Assembly: GCA_902464615.1 (NCBI GenBank)
Contig: CABQKA010000011.1
Location: forward strand, 1-44,438
Direction: 5' to 3'
Length of the DNA stretch: 44,438 nucleotides
From: an uncultured Prevotella sp.
Lineage (GTDB): Bacteria; Bacteroidota; Bacteroidia; Bacteroidales; Bacteroidaceae
Positions 17,541-26,616 of the stretch are shown piece by piece. The notes beneath the pieces were generated by a model. That model was not told where the DNA came from. It saw only the letters and a list, made by a program, of their open reading frames with translations, and did no database searches. Position 1 is the stretch's first letter. The number at the start of each line of letters is the position of its first letter. The position numbers were made by a program, and so were the translations under genes.

Positions 17541-17633
17541 GCAAGATACTTTTTTGCAAGTCACAATAAGGATTATTCCGTTGTGAATTAAGGCTCTGGC
17601 CCATCGTCCTTTATCGGTGGGCTTTTCTTTTTT
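17541..17633 (+). ncRNA. tracrRNA of the type II-C CRISPR system
   Basis: About 93 nt. The anti-repeat has two blocks identical to the plus-strand repeat: AAGATACT (17544-17551) and TGCAAGTCACAA (17555-17566). It therefore pairs with crRNA transcribed from the minus strand of the array, leaving an internal bulge. After a small hairpin (GGA ttat TCC, 17570-17579) the RNA ends in an intrinsic terminator: an 8-bp stem 17599-17606 with 17615-17622, followed by T4CT6. It lies directly upstream of cas9 on the same strand. An alternative fold pairs the anti-repeat TCACAA (17561-17566) with TTGTGA (17581-17586). Confidence 0.88.
17599..17633 (+). terminator. Intrinsic terminator ending the tracrRNA
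   Basis: An 8-bp stem (one T-G wobble), an 8-nt loop, and a TTTTCTTTTTT tract. It should also limit read-through into cas9, whose own promoter I could not place. Confidence 0.9.
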
Positions 17634-17702
17634 CATTGTTAAGAAGGAAACGACAGGTTCGTTCTCCTGGCCATGCCTTCACATAACCTAATATTTACGC
17701 TT

Positions 17703-20700
17703 ATGAAAAATATTTTAGGCCTGGACTTAGGCCCCAACAGCATCGGTTGGGCCGTGGTTCGCACAGAACAATCTTCGCAAGGCGAAGAAGCCCCCCGCGC
17801 GATCATCGCATCGGGAGTCCGCATCATCCCCATGGACGAAGGTGCAATGGATGCCTTCAACAAAGGGAACAGCCAGTCGCAAACTAAAGAAAGAACAGCC
17901 AAACGCAGCGCGCGCCGGCTTTACGAACGTGCCAAGCTCCGCCGCGCCAGATTGCACCGCATCCTCGCGCTACTTCATTTCCTGCCGCCCCACTACGCAG
18001 AGGCGCTCGACCGCTACGGGAACTTTACCCAAGGGAATGAAGAAAAATTGGCCTGGGTGCGCGACGGCAGAGCACAATACCACTTCCTCTTTGAAGATGC
18101 CTTCCAGGAAATGCTGGCCGAATTCCACGAATCAGGCTCTTTGCCGCCAGACTCACCGATAAAAGTGCCGCACGACTGGACGCTCTACTACCTCCGCCAC
18201 AAAGCCCTTACCCGGCCCGTCAGCCGCGAAGAGTTGGCGTGGATACTGCTCAGCTTCAATCAAAAGCGCGGCTACTTCCAACTCCGGGAAGAAGCTGCGG
18301 AAAAGACAGACAAGCCCAAGCTGACCCGAGAGGAGTTTACCGAGCAGACCGTAACAGATATCCTCGATACAGGAGAAACGTATAAAGGACAGAAAATACT
18401 TATCGTCACCCTTGAAGACGGCAGGAAAGGGAAAATATTCAAGCGCGAAATGCCCAACTGGACAGGGCAACGCAAAAGCATCATCATCACAGAATATCTG
18501 GACAAAGAGGGTAACCCGAAAAGGGATGAAGCCCTCGACGGTCCGAACCGACGATTCCGCATACCCACAGACGAAGAATGGGATTCGGAATGGGAACTCG
18601 TAAAAAAGAAAACAGAACAGGACATCAACGAGTCGGGCCTCACAGTGGGCGAATACATATACCGGTGCTTGAAAGCTGACCCGGCACGCAAAGTGCGCGG
18701 GCAATTGGTACGCACCATCGAACGCTCCCTATATAAAAAGGAGATGCGCCTCATTCTGGAAAGGCAGACGGCCTTCCACCCCGAACTGCGCGACCCGGCC
18801 CTGTACCAAGCCTGTGTGGAAGAGCTATATCCCCTGAACGAAGCGCACCGCAGCCAACTGCTGCACCGCAACTTTGTCCACCTGCTGACAGAGGACATTC
18901 TTTTTTACCAACGCCCGCTCAAAAGCAAGAAATCGCTCATCAACGACTGCCCGTACGAAAGCCACGCCTACTACGACAGCACGGGCGAGAAACGTTGCGC
19001 CCCGATAAAGTGTATCGCCAAATCGCATCCTCTGTTCCAAGAGTTCCGCCTATGGCAATTCGTCTCCAACCTGCGCCTCTACCGCCGCGACCGCCACGAC
19101 ACGGAAGTCACCGCCGAATGCCTGCCCGACGGCGAGTCCCGGGCCGAGCTGGTCGGCTGGCTTTTAGCACAAAAAAGCATCAAGCAGGATGCGCTGCTGA
19201 AACATTTCCATCTGAAAGCCGACGAATTCCGCTGGAACTACATGGATGATAAAGACAAAGCCTACCCGGCAGGAGAAACGCGGGCCTTGCTCCTGGCCGG
19301 ACTGAAACGTGCCGGCATCGCTCCGGATTTCCTGACCGCCGAACGGGAGTCCGCCCTTTGGCACATTCTGTATTCCATCTCCAGCTACGAAGAAATACGG
19401 AAAGCCTTAAAGAAATTCGCCGTGAAAAACGGCGCAGACCCCGACACGTTCTGCGCCGCATTCGAGCGGACGCCGCCTTTCCGGAAAGAATATGGAAGTT
19501 ATTCTTCCAAAGCCATCCGTAAACTGCTCGCCCTCATGCGGACAGGTACGCAGTGGAACGCGGCAGAGATAGACGACGCCACCAGGCAGCGTATAGACCA
19601 CATACTCACAGGCGAAGCAGACGATACCATCCCGGTACGGGTACGCGAGAAAGCCGCCGGACTTCACCGCCTGGAGGATTTCCAAGGCCTTCCGTTATGG
19701 TTAGCCTGCTATGTGGTTTACGGACGCCACTCCGAAAGCGGGGAAGCCGAACGCTGGACCTCGCCGGACAACATTGACGCATACCTTGCCCACTTCAAGC
19801 AACACAGCCTGCGCAACCCCATCGTAGAAAGCGTCGTACTGGAAACCTTGCGCGTCGTACGCGACATCTGGCGACAAGTAGGACACATCGACGAGGTACA
19901 TGTGGAAATGGCCCGCGAAATGAAACTGCCGGCTCCGGAACGTGCCAAGCGCACCCAGCACATTTTGGACAACGAGCGCACGAAACTCCGCATCAAAGCC
20001 CTGCTGGCCGAACTGGCGCAGCCGGACATGAAAATCAACGGCGATAACGTGGAGGGCGTACGCCCTTACTCGCCCTATCAACAGGCCCTATTGCAGATTT
20101 ACGAGGAAGTAGCCCTGAATCAGGCGGCGGAATCGGAAGAGGATAAGGAAATTGAGTCCATCCTCAAAAAATTCAACGAAACAGACCAGCAAAAAAGGCC
20201 CACGCCCAAGGAAGTGCAGCGCTATTGCCTATGGCTCGAACAGAAGTACCAGTCGCCCTACACCGGCGAAACCATCCCGCTGAGCAAACTGTTTACCCCG
20301 GCCTACGAAATAGAGCACATCATACCCCGCGCCCGTTACTTCGACGACTCCATGAGCAACAAGGTCATTTGCGAATCAGAAGTAAACAAGCTGAAGGACC
20401 GTCAGCTCGGATACGAATTCATCCAAAGTAAACAAGGAGAGGAAGTTGTCCTCGCCAATGGCAGGAAAGTAAGAATCCGGTCCGTCGAAGCCTACGAAGA
20501 GTTTGTCCAAGAGCACTACGCCACACCCGCCTTGAAGCAAAAGCGCCGCAAACTGCTCATGGACGACATCCCCGAAGATTTCATCCAGCGGCAATTGAAC
20601 GACACCCGATACATCACGCGGCTCGTCAATGCCCTGCTCTCCAACATCGTACGCGAGAAAGGAGAAGCAGAAGCCACCTCGAAACACGTGGTCCCATGCA

Positions 20701-22271
20701 CAGGAAGCGTCACCGACCGGCTGAAAAAGGACTGGGGCATCAACGATGTGTGGAACAGGATTATCCTGCCCCGCTTCAAACGGCTCAACGACATGGAAGG
20801 CACACGGCTCTACACCACGACCAATACCAGCGGACATGAAATCCCCAGCCTGCCGCTCGACAAGCAGAAAGGCTTTAACCGGAAACGCATAGACCACCGC
20901 CACCATGCCATGGATGCCATTGTGATTGCCTGCACTTCGCGCAACATGGTAAACTTCCTCAACAACGCCTCCGCGCACCCGGGAGCCGAAATGAGCCGGA
21001 CGGACCTTCAGTACCTGCTCTGCGAAAAAGTACGGGACAAGGACGGGAACAAGGCCTGGGCTGTCCGCAAGCCGTGGCCCACCTTCACGCAGGACGTCTA
21101 TGCCGCACTTTCCGGCATCGTCCCCAGTTTCAAGCAAAACCTGCGTGTACTCACCCACGCCCGCAACAGCTACCAGCACTACAACGAAAAAGGGAAAAAA
21201 GAGCTGCGCCGGCAAAAGGACGAGAAAAACCAGCATTGGGCCATCCGCAAGTCCCTTCATAAAGAGACTTACTTCGGGATGGTCAACTTGCGCCGGACGA
21301 AACAGGTCAGTCTGAAAGAAGCGTTGAAAAAGCCGGAACGCGTCATCGACCGCGACCTCAGACGCAAATTACAGGAACTGAAACGCCGAGACTTCACGCC
21401 CAAAGCGATAACGGACTACTTTGCCTTTCACAAAGACACCTGGCAGGACATCGACTTGAAGAAAATCGGCGTGTACTATTTCACCGAGGAAACAAGCGAC
21501 CACTACTTCGCGACAAGGAAAGCGCTTAGTCCGGAGCTCAATGGCAAGAAAATAAAAGAAAACGTCACGGATACCGGCATCCAGAAGATTTTGCTCCGCC
21601 ACTTGGAACAAAACGACGACAAACCGGACGTGGCCTTCTCGGCCGAAGGCATCGAACGGCTGAACGCCAATATCACGGCACTGAACAACGGAAAGCCGCA
21701 CAAGCCCATCTATAAGGTAAGGGTTTATGAGAAAGCCAACAAGTTCCCGGTAGGAAAGACGGGATGCAAAGGCAAACAATTCGTCGAGGCCAACAAAGGG
21801 ACCAATCTCTTTTTCGCGGTTTACGAGCACGAAGCGGTCGACCCCGTGACAGGCGAACCCGTCCGAAAGCGCAGTTTCGCCACCATCCCCTTATATGAAG
21901 CCATCCGGCGCATGAAGGAACTGTTGCCCCCTGCCGGTCCGGACGAACACGGAAATCCCCCGGCGTTCGTTCTTTCACCCGGCGATCTGGTCTATTTGCC
22001 CAAACCGGAAGAAACAGCGGACAAAGCCATCCAGAAGCCGTTAGACCCCACGCGCATATATAAAGTTGTGTCTTCTGACAAAAAAAGAGCCTTTTTCATC
22101 CCGGCCAGAGTCGCCAAGCCTGTCATAGACAAGTACGAATATACCTCTATGAATAAAATAGAGCGGGCAGTGACGGGAGAGATGATCAAGGAAACATGCC
22201 TGCCCATCAAGACAGACCGCTTGGGCAACATCCTGGGATTCATAACTGATTTTCAAACCGACGACCAATGA
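17703..22271 (+). CDS. cas9: Cas9 endonuclease, type II-C, long form
   Basis: 1522 residues. It is the RNA-guided DNA endonuclease of the locus. The start is MKNILGLDLGPNSIGW; the upstream in-frame ATG at 17673 adds ten unrelated residues. RuvC-I holds Asp8. The Arg-rich bridge helix follows (KRSARRLYERAKLRRARL). RuvC-II holds Glu735 (HVEMARE). HNH shows His872 in YEIEHIIPRA with the matching Asn895. RuvC-III holds His1068 and Asp1071 (HHAMDAIVIAC). All catalytic residues are intact, so it should be an active nuclease. It is at the long end for II-C Cas9, as is common in Bacteroidetes. The stop overlaps the cas1 start (ATGA). The PAM cannot be read from sequence. Confidence 0.97.
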   Translation: MKNILGLDLGPNSIGWAVVRTEQSSQGEEAPRAIIASGVRIIPMDEGAMDAFNKGNSQSQTKERTAKRSARRLYERAKLRRARLHRILALLHFLPPHYAEALDRYGNFTQGNEEKLAWVRDGRAQYHFLFEDAFQEMLAEFHESGSLPPDSPIKVPHDWTLYYLRHKALTRPVSREELAWILLSFNQKRGYFQLREEAAEKTDKPKLTREEFTEQTVTDILDTGETYKGQKILIVTLEDGRKGKIFKREMPNWTGQRKSIIITEYLDKEGNPKRDEALDGPNRRFRIPTDEEWDSEWELVKKKTEQDINESGLTVGEYIYRCLKADPARKVRGQLVRTIERSLYKKEMRLILERQTAFHPELRDPALYQACVEELYPLNEAHRSQLLHRNFVHLLTEDILFYQRPLKSKKSLINDCPYESHAYYDSTGEKRCAPIKCIAKSHPLFQEFRLWQFVSNLRLYRRDRHDTEVTAECLPDGESRAELVGWLLAQKSIKQDALLKHFHLKADEFRWNYMDDKDKAYPAGETRALLLAGLKRAGIAPDFLTAERESALWHILYSISSYEEIRKALKKFAVKNGADPDTFCAAFERTPPFRKEYGSYSSKAIRKLLALMRTGTQWNAAEIDDATRQRIDHILTGEADDTIPVRVREKAAGLHRLEDFQGLPLWLACYVVYGRHSESGEAERWTSPDNIDAYLAHFKQHSLRNPIVESVVLETLRVVRDIWRQVGHIDEVHVEMAREMKLPAPERAKRTQHILDNERTKLRIKALLAELAQPDMKINGDNVEGVRPYSPYQQALLQIYEEVALNQAAESEEDKEIESILKKFNETDQQKRPTPKEVQRYCLWLEQKYQSPYTGETIPLSKLFTPAYEIEHIIPRARYFDDSMSNKVICESEVNKLKDRQLGYEFIQSKQGEEVVLANGRKVRIRSVEAYEEFVQEHYATPALKQKRRKLLMDDIPEDFIQRQLNDTRYITRLVNALLSNIVREKGEAEATSKHVVPCTGSVTDRLKKDWGINDVWNRIILPRFKRLNDMEGTRLYTTTNTSGHEIPSLPLDKQKGFNRKRIDHRHHAMDAIVIACTSRNMVNFLNNASAHPGAEMSRTDLQYLLCEKVRDKDGNKAWAVRKPWPTFTQDVYAALSGIVPSFKQNLRVLTHARNSYQHYNEKGKKELRRQKDEKNQHWAIRKSLHKETYFGMVNLRRTKQVSLKEALKKPERVIDRDLRRKLQELKRRDFTPKAITDYFAFHKDTWQDIDLKKIGVYYFTEETSDHYFATRKALSPELNGKKIKENVTDTGIQKILLRHLEQNDDKPDVAFSAEGIERLNANITALNNGKPHKPIYKVRVYEKANKFPVGKTGCKGKQFVEANKGTNLFFAVYEHEAVDPVTGEPVRKRSFATIPLYEAIRRMKELLPPAGPDEHGNPPAFVLSPGDLVYLPKPEETADKAIQKPLDPTRIYKVVSSDKKRAFFIPARVAKPVIDKYEYTSMNKIERAVTGEMIKETCLPIKTDRLGNILGFITDFQTDDQ

Positions 22272-23191
22272 TTAAGAAAACGCTCTACTTCGGCAATCCG
22301 GCCCGCTTGTCCCTCCGCCAGGAGCAGCTCGTCATCCGCCGGCCATGCGACACGAAGTGTGGCGAAACCGGCGCAACATCCGCAGAAACGTCACGCCCCA
22401 TCGAAGACCTCGGCGTCGTTGTGCTGGACCATGCCCAAATCACCGTCACCACAGGTGTGCTGGACGCGCTGCTGGAATCGGGATGCGCCGTAGTCACTTG
22501 CGACAAGCGGCACATGCCCACAGGACTGCTCCTCCCGCTTTGCGGAAACTCGACACAGAACGAACGCTTCCGCCGTCAGCTCGATGCGTCGCAGCCCCTA
22601 CGGAAACAGCTATGGCAACAGACCATCCAGGCCAAAATCAGCAACCAGGCCTCCGCCCTGGCCTCCTGCTCCGACGCCGAAACGCAGTGCATGCGCGCCT
22701 GGAGCAAGGAGGTGCGCAGCGGCGACCCGGACAATCTGGAAGCACGGGCCGCGGCGTACTACTGGAAAAACCTGTTCACAGACATTCCCGGTTTTACCCG
22801 CGACGCGGAAGGCATACCACCCAACAATCTGCTCAACTACGGCTACGCCATACTCCGGGCCGTAATGGCCCGGGCCTTGGTGGCCAGCGGCATGCTCCCG
22901 ACAATAGGCATCCACCATCACAACCGCTACAATGCCTACTGCCTGGCCGACGACATCATGGAGCCATACCGGCCTTTTGTAGACAGGCTCGTCCATCGAA
23001 TCGTTCAGGAACAAGACCTCGATTGGGAATTAAGCAAGGAAGCAAAGAGGGAACTTTTGTCTATCCCGACGCTGGACGTCACCATAAACGGTAAACGCAG
23101 CCCGCTGATGGTCGCTGTAAGCCAGACCACCGCATCCCTTTACAAATGCTTTTCCGGCGAACTGCGCCGCATCGCCTACCCGGAATTTTAA
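22268..23191 (+). CDS. cas1: Cas1 spacer-integration integrase
   Basis: 307 residues. With Cas2 it integrates new spacers. Expected metal-binding residues are visible: Glu158 in NLEARAAAYYW, the His cluster at 216-218 (IGIHHHNRYNAYCLADD), and the acidic DDIMEPYRPFVD segment. These match type II Cas1. It overlaps the cas9 stop by four bases and is followed within about a dozen bases by cas2. No cas4 or csn2 is present, which places the locus in subtype II-C. Confidence 0.97.
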   Translation: MIKKTLYFGNPARLSLRQEQLVIRRPCDTKCGETGATSAETSRPIEDLGVVVLDHAQITVTTGVLDALLESGCAVVTCDKRHMPTGLLLPLCGNSTQNERFRRQLDASQPLRKQLWQQTIQAKISNQASALASCSDAETQCMRAWSKEVRSGDPDNLEARAAAYYWKNLFTDIPGFTRDAEGIPPNNLLNYGYAILRAVMARALVASGMLPTIGIHHHNRYNAYCLADDIMEPYRPFVDRLVHRIVQEQDLDWELSKEAKRELLSIPTLDVTINGKRSPLMVAVSQTTASLYKCFSGELRRIAYPEF

Positions 23192-23203
23192 TTGCCCTAC
23201 AAT

Positions 23204-23536
23204 ATGGACCGATTTAGCGAATACCGCATCATGTGGATACTCGTACTGTTCGACCTTCCAACGGAAACAAAGAAGGACAAGAAGGCATACGCCCTCTTCC
23301 GCAAGAACCTGCAACAGGATGGCTTCACCATGTTCCAGTTTTCCATATACGTGCGTCACTGCGCAAGCAGCGAAAACGCTGCGGTCCATATCAAACGTGT
23401 AAAGTCCTTTCTCCCGGAATACGGCAAAGTAGGCATCATGTGCATCACAGATAAACAGTTCGGCCAGATAGAATTATTCTATGGACGGAAAAGCCAGCCT
23501 CCACAACCGGCAGGACAGCAATTGGAGTTATTCTAA
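23204..23536 (+). CDS. cas2: Cas2 adaptation protein
   Basis: 110 residues from the ATG at 23204; a TTG at 23192 would add four. The ferredoxin-like fold start WILVLFDLPTETKKDKKAY carries the conserved Asp17. Cas2 dimers bridge two Cas1 dimers in the integration complex. The hydrophobic ending QQLELF resembles tails of other type II Cas2 proteins. The gene is followed six bases later by a strong hairpin. Confidence 0.96.
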   Translation: MDRFSEYRIMWILVLFDLPTETKKDKKAYALFRKNLQQDGFTMFQFSIYVRHCASSENAAVHIKRVKSFLPEYGKVGIMCITDKQFGQIELFYGRKSQPPQPAGQQLELF

Positions 23537-23541
23537 AACAG

Positions 23542-23579
23542 AACGAGGAATCCCGCAGCAAGCCGCGGGATTCCTCGTT
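23542..23579. terminator. 15-bp hairpin between cas2 and the array
   Basis: A perfect 15-bp stem (23542-23556 with 23565-23579), 8-nt loop. It faces both ways: it can end the cas operon on the plus strand and can also stop crRNA transcripts leaving the array on the minus strand. Confidence 0.85.
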
Positions 23580-23649
23580 TAGGGAACATCTTTTTTTCTT
23601 TCTAATCACACCTACAAGAACTTATCAAACAGCTATTTACTACCATCGT
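23580..23649. other. AT-rich leader-like segment beside the array
   Basis: About 70 bases of AT-rich sequence between the cas2 hairpin and the first repeat. By composition and by its place next to the cas genes it resembles a CRISPR leader, yet it lies at the 3' end of the crRNA-coding strand. Confidence 0.45.
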
Positions 23650-25999
23650 GGTGTTCCCGATAGGGCAAAGATACTAATTTGTATGCAAGTCACAACATTC
23701 CATTCCAGCAGCAGAAGGAGAAGAAGGTGTTCCCGATAGGGCAAAGATACTAATTTGTATGCAAGTCACAACGGCGATTCCGATTACCCGGAAGACTTCA
23801 CCGGTGTTCCCGATAGGGCAAAGATACTAATTTGTATGCAAGTCACAACGGCGCCCCTGCACGGTGTAGATGGCGATGAGGTGTTCCCGATAGGGCAAAG
23901 ATACTAATTTGTATGCAAGTCACAACACGACCGGGACGCGGACGGGGAGTGGACGGGTGTTCCCGATAGGGCAAAGATACTAATTTGTATGCAAGTCACA
24001 ACGGTTACCTGATTATCATTCAAGCTCTTATAGGTGTTCCCGATAGGGCAAAGATACTAATTTGTATGCAAGTCACAACATAGCTGAATCCGAGTGCTGC
24101 GAGCTGCCGGTGTTCCCGATAGGGCAAAGATACTAATTTGTATGCAAGTCACAACCGTGCTGTATAACCATAGTACGGTGAAAGGGTGTTCCCGATAGGG
24201 CAAAGATACTAATTTGTATGCAAGTCACAACGACCGGCTCCTTCATTGGAAAGCACGGAAAGGTGTTCCCGATAGGGCAAAGATACTAATTTGTATGCAA
24301 GTCACAACCGGGGGGACGTTCCGCCGGTGCTGGTGCGGGTGTTCCCGATAGGGCAAAGATACTAATTTGTATGCAAGTCACAACTACCGTTAATTTTTTT
24401 GCCTGTTGATTATTGGTGTTCCCGATAGGGCAAAGATACTAATTTGTATGCAAGTCACAACCAGTTATTGGCAGTGCGTACCCCGTTACCGGGTGTTCCC
24501 GATAGGGCAAAGATACTAATTTGTATGCAAGTCACAACGGTCAGCTGGCCGTAGCCTTCCACCGTCAGGTGTTCCCGATAGGGCAAAGATACTAATTTGT
24601 ATGCAAGTCACAACGCGAATTATGCAGCAATGGCAGAAGAATTGGTGTTCCCGATAGGGCAAAGATACTAATTTGTATGCAAGTCACAACGTGTAGGCGA
24701 CGGCTTTCATAGGGCGGCGGGGTGTTCCCGATAGGGCAAAGATACTAATTTGTATGCAAGTCACAACGCCTTCCGTAGGTAGGGTCACCTTCTTCGGGGT
24801 GTTCCCGATAGGGCAAAGATACTAATTTGTATGCAAGTCACAACACGGGGCTAAGGTAGCCCTTCCGCCCGTTCCGGTGTTCCCGATAGGGCAAAGATAC
24901 TAATTTGTATGCAAGTCACAACCGACTTCGTGGCGGCGCTGGACGCGGACCCGGTGTTCCCGATAGGGCAAAGATACTAATTTGTATGCAAGTCACAACA
25001 AGGACCGGGTGCGGTGGCTTGAGGCCCGGGTGTTCCCGATAGGGCAAAGATACTAATTTGTATGCAAGTCACAACGAGTGTTAAAAGTGGACCTGGAGGG
25101 ATTTCGGTGTTCCCGATAGGGCAAAGATACTAATTTGTATGCAAGTCACAACTCCGTAGTAGAAGTACGTTCCCGGCTGCAAGGTGTTCCCGATAGGGCA
25201 AAGATACTAATTTGTATGCAAGTCACAACTTTTCATTAGAAGCTTCCTTCTTTGCCGCTGGTGTTCCCGATAGGGCAAAGATACTAATTTGTATGCAAGT
25301 CACAACGGGCTGAGGCAATGCTGTATAGGCTTTATGGGTGTTCCCGATAGGGCAAAGATACTAATTTGTATGCAAGTCACAACCGATTAAAACAGATAAC
25401 CGGACTTGCGACGGGTGTTCCCGATAGGGCAAAGATACTAATTTGTATGCAAGTCACAACCAGGTTACAAGCAGGTTATCAACAAATTTGGGTGTTCCCG
25501 ATAGGGCAAAGATACTAATTTGTATGCAAGTCACAACAAGGCCTGGAAGGGCAGATACGGCAACGGCGGTGTTCCCGATAGGGCAAAGATACTAATTTGT
25601 ATGCAAGTCACAACCACACCTACTTTATTCAGCTTGGCAAGGTCGGTGTTCCCGATAGGGCAAAGATACTAATTTGTATGCAAGTCACAACCTTCGTTGT
25701 AAAGTCCTTTTTGCGCCATCTGGTGTTCCCGATAGGGCAAAGATACTAATTTGTATGCAAGTCACAACCCAAATGCTGTCGGGTAAAATCTCCCTCTAGG
25801 TGTTCCCGATAGGGCAAAGATACTAATTTGTATGCAAGTCACAACGCGACTGTCGGTGGTCGCTACAAGGAATTTGGTGTTCCCGATAGGGCAAAGATAC
25901 TAATTTGTATGCAAGTCACAACCTGCTATCCTTAATTTGTAATATTTCATATGGTGTTCCCGATAGGGCAAAGATACTAATTTGTATGCAAGTCACAAC
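23650..25999 (-). CRISPR. Type II-C CRISPR array, 31 repeats and 30 spacers
   Basis: 31 repeats of 47 bp, which look identical throughout, with 30 spacers of 29-31 bases (period 76-78). On the plus strand the repeat starts GGTGTTCCCGATAGGG and ends GCAAGTCACAAC. The crRNA strand is the minus strand, where the repeat begins GTTGTGACTTGC, because only that strand pairs with the tracrRNA. On this strand every repeat contains TATCTTTG with TTG 19 nt upstream, a Bacteroidetes promoter. No promoter box is seen on the minus strand in the ~100 bases to the right of the array. No terminal repeat is degenerate. Spacer 16 (24845-24875) resembles intergenic repeats of this genome. Spacer 19 (25076-25105) resembles the tmRNA 3' end. 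Confidence 0.99.
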
Positions 26000-26093
26000 A
26001 GATTACACCGCGGCCCGCAACCGGCGGCGCGCTCCCGTCTGCAATACCCGCATAACGCTGTCCCGTGGTTAACTCCGCCGCATGGGCATAGAC

Positions 26094-26123
26094 ATAAAAA
26101 AGCCGTACCCCGGGGCTACGGCT
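26094..26123 (-). terminator. Intrinsic terminator of hicB
   Basis: A 7-bp stem AGCCGTA / TACGGCT flanks a CCCCGGGGC centre. On the minus strand it is followed by TTTTTAT. It ends the hicB transcript and also separates hicB from the array. Confidence 0.75.
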
Positions 26124-26147
26124 CAAAATGATTTTCAGAAAACAGCG

Positions 26148-26552
26148 TTAGAAGGTCGCCGACTCCAGCTCGCGGGCCAATTCGCGAAGGAATCCGGCCA
26201 ATTTGTCATACTGTTTCCGGCTGGCATTCCGATGGCCCCGCAGGTACTGGTTCAGTTGGGTGTAATTGATACCCGTGCGTTCGGCCACAGCCTTGGCGTT
26301 GAACACGCGGAAGTAGTCGAAGAAAGAGCGCAGGTCGTATCGGTATTCGTACTCATATTCCGGCAACGGGCGCCCGTCCCGTGCACATTCCTCCCTCATT
26401 AATCCGCACGCCTCATGGAAGCTCGCAATGGCCTCCGCCGAAGTCGCGCCCATACCCGTAGCGCCGAAATCCTTCTCCGCATCCTCAATGTAGCAGTCGA
26501 ATCCGCCGTCTGGCGTCCGTTCTACCACTACCGTCAGTTTTTCCTTATCCAT
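26148..26552 (-). CDS. hicB: HicB-family antitoxin
   Basis: 134 residues. The N-terminal HicB fold (TVVVERTPDGGFDCYIEDAEKDFGATGMGATSAEAIASF) is followed by a C-terminal helix-turn-helix (AKAVAERTGINYTQLNQYLRGHRNASRKQYDKL) that would bind its own operator. HicB neutralises the HicA mRNA interferase and represses the pair. The reading frame is intact, whereas the upstream hicA is frameshifted, so this antitoxin appears to be an orphan. It is not part of the cas operon. Confidence 0.85.
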   Translation of the reverse strand: MDKEKLTVVVERTPDGGFDCYIEDAEKDFGATGMGATSAEAIASFHEACGLMREECARDGRPLPEYEYEYRYDLRSFFDYFRVFNAKAVAERTGINYTQLNQYLRGHRNASRKQYDKLAGFLRELARELESATF

Positions 26553-26616
26553 AGTTATTTATTTTCTAAGACCGCACCACCGCCCGCGGCCTGAAAAGGG
26601 CAGGGCTGCCCGGGCG

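Noticed and set aside
22268..23094. Alternate-frame ORF of 249 codons inside cas1
   Set aside because: It is a shadow of cas1, whose catalytic residues are in the main frame.
23650..25999. Plus-strand transcription of the CRISPR array, as the cas gene direction would suggest
   Set aside because: The tracrRNA anti-repeat is identical to, not complementary to, the plus-strand repeat. Only minus-strand crRNA can pair with it.
17378..26147. A possible csn2 or cas4 gene that would make the system II-A or II-B
   Set aside because: No open frame of that kind exists between cas2 and the array or upstream of cas9. The gene set is cas9-cas1-cas2 only.
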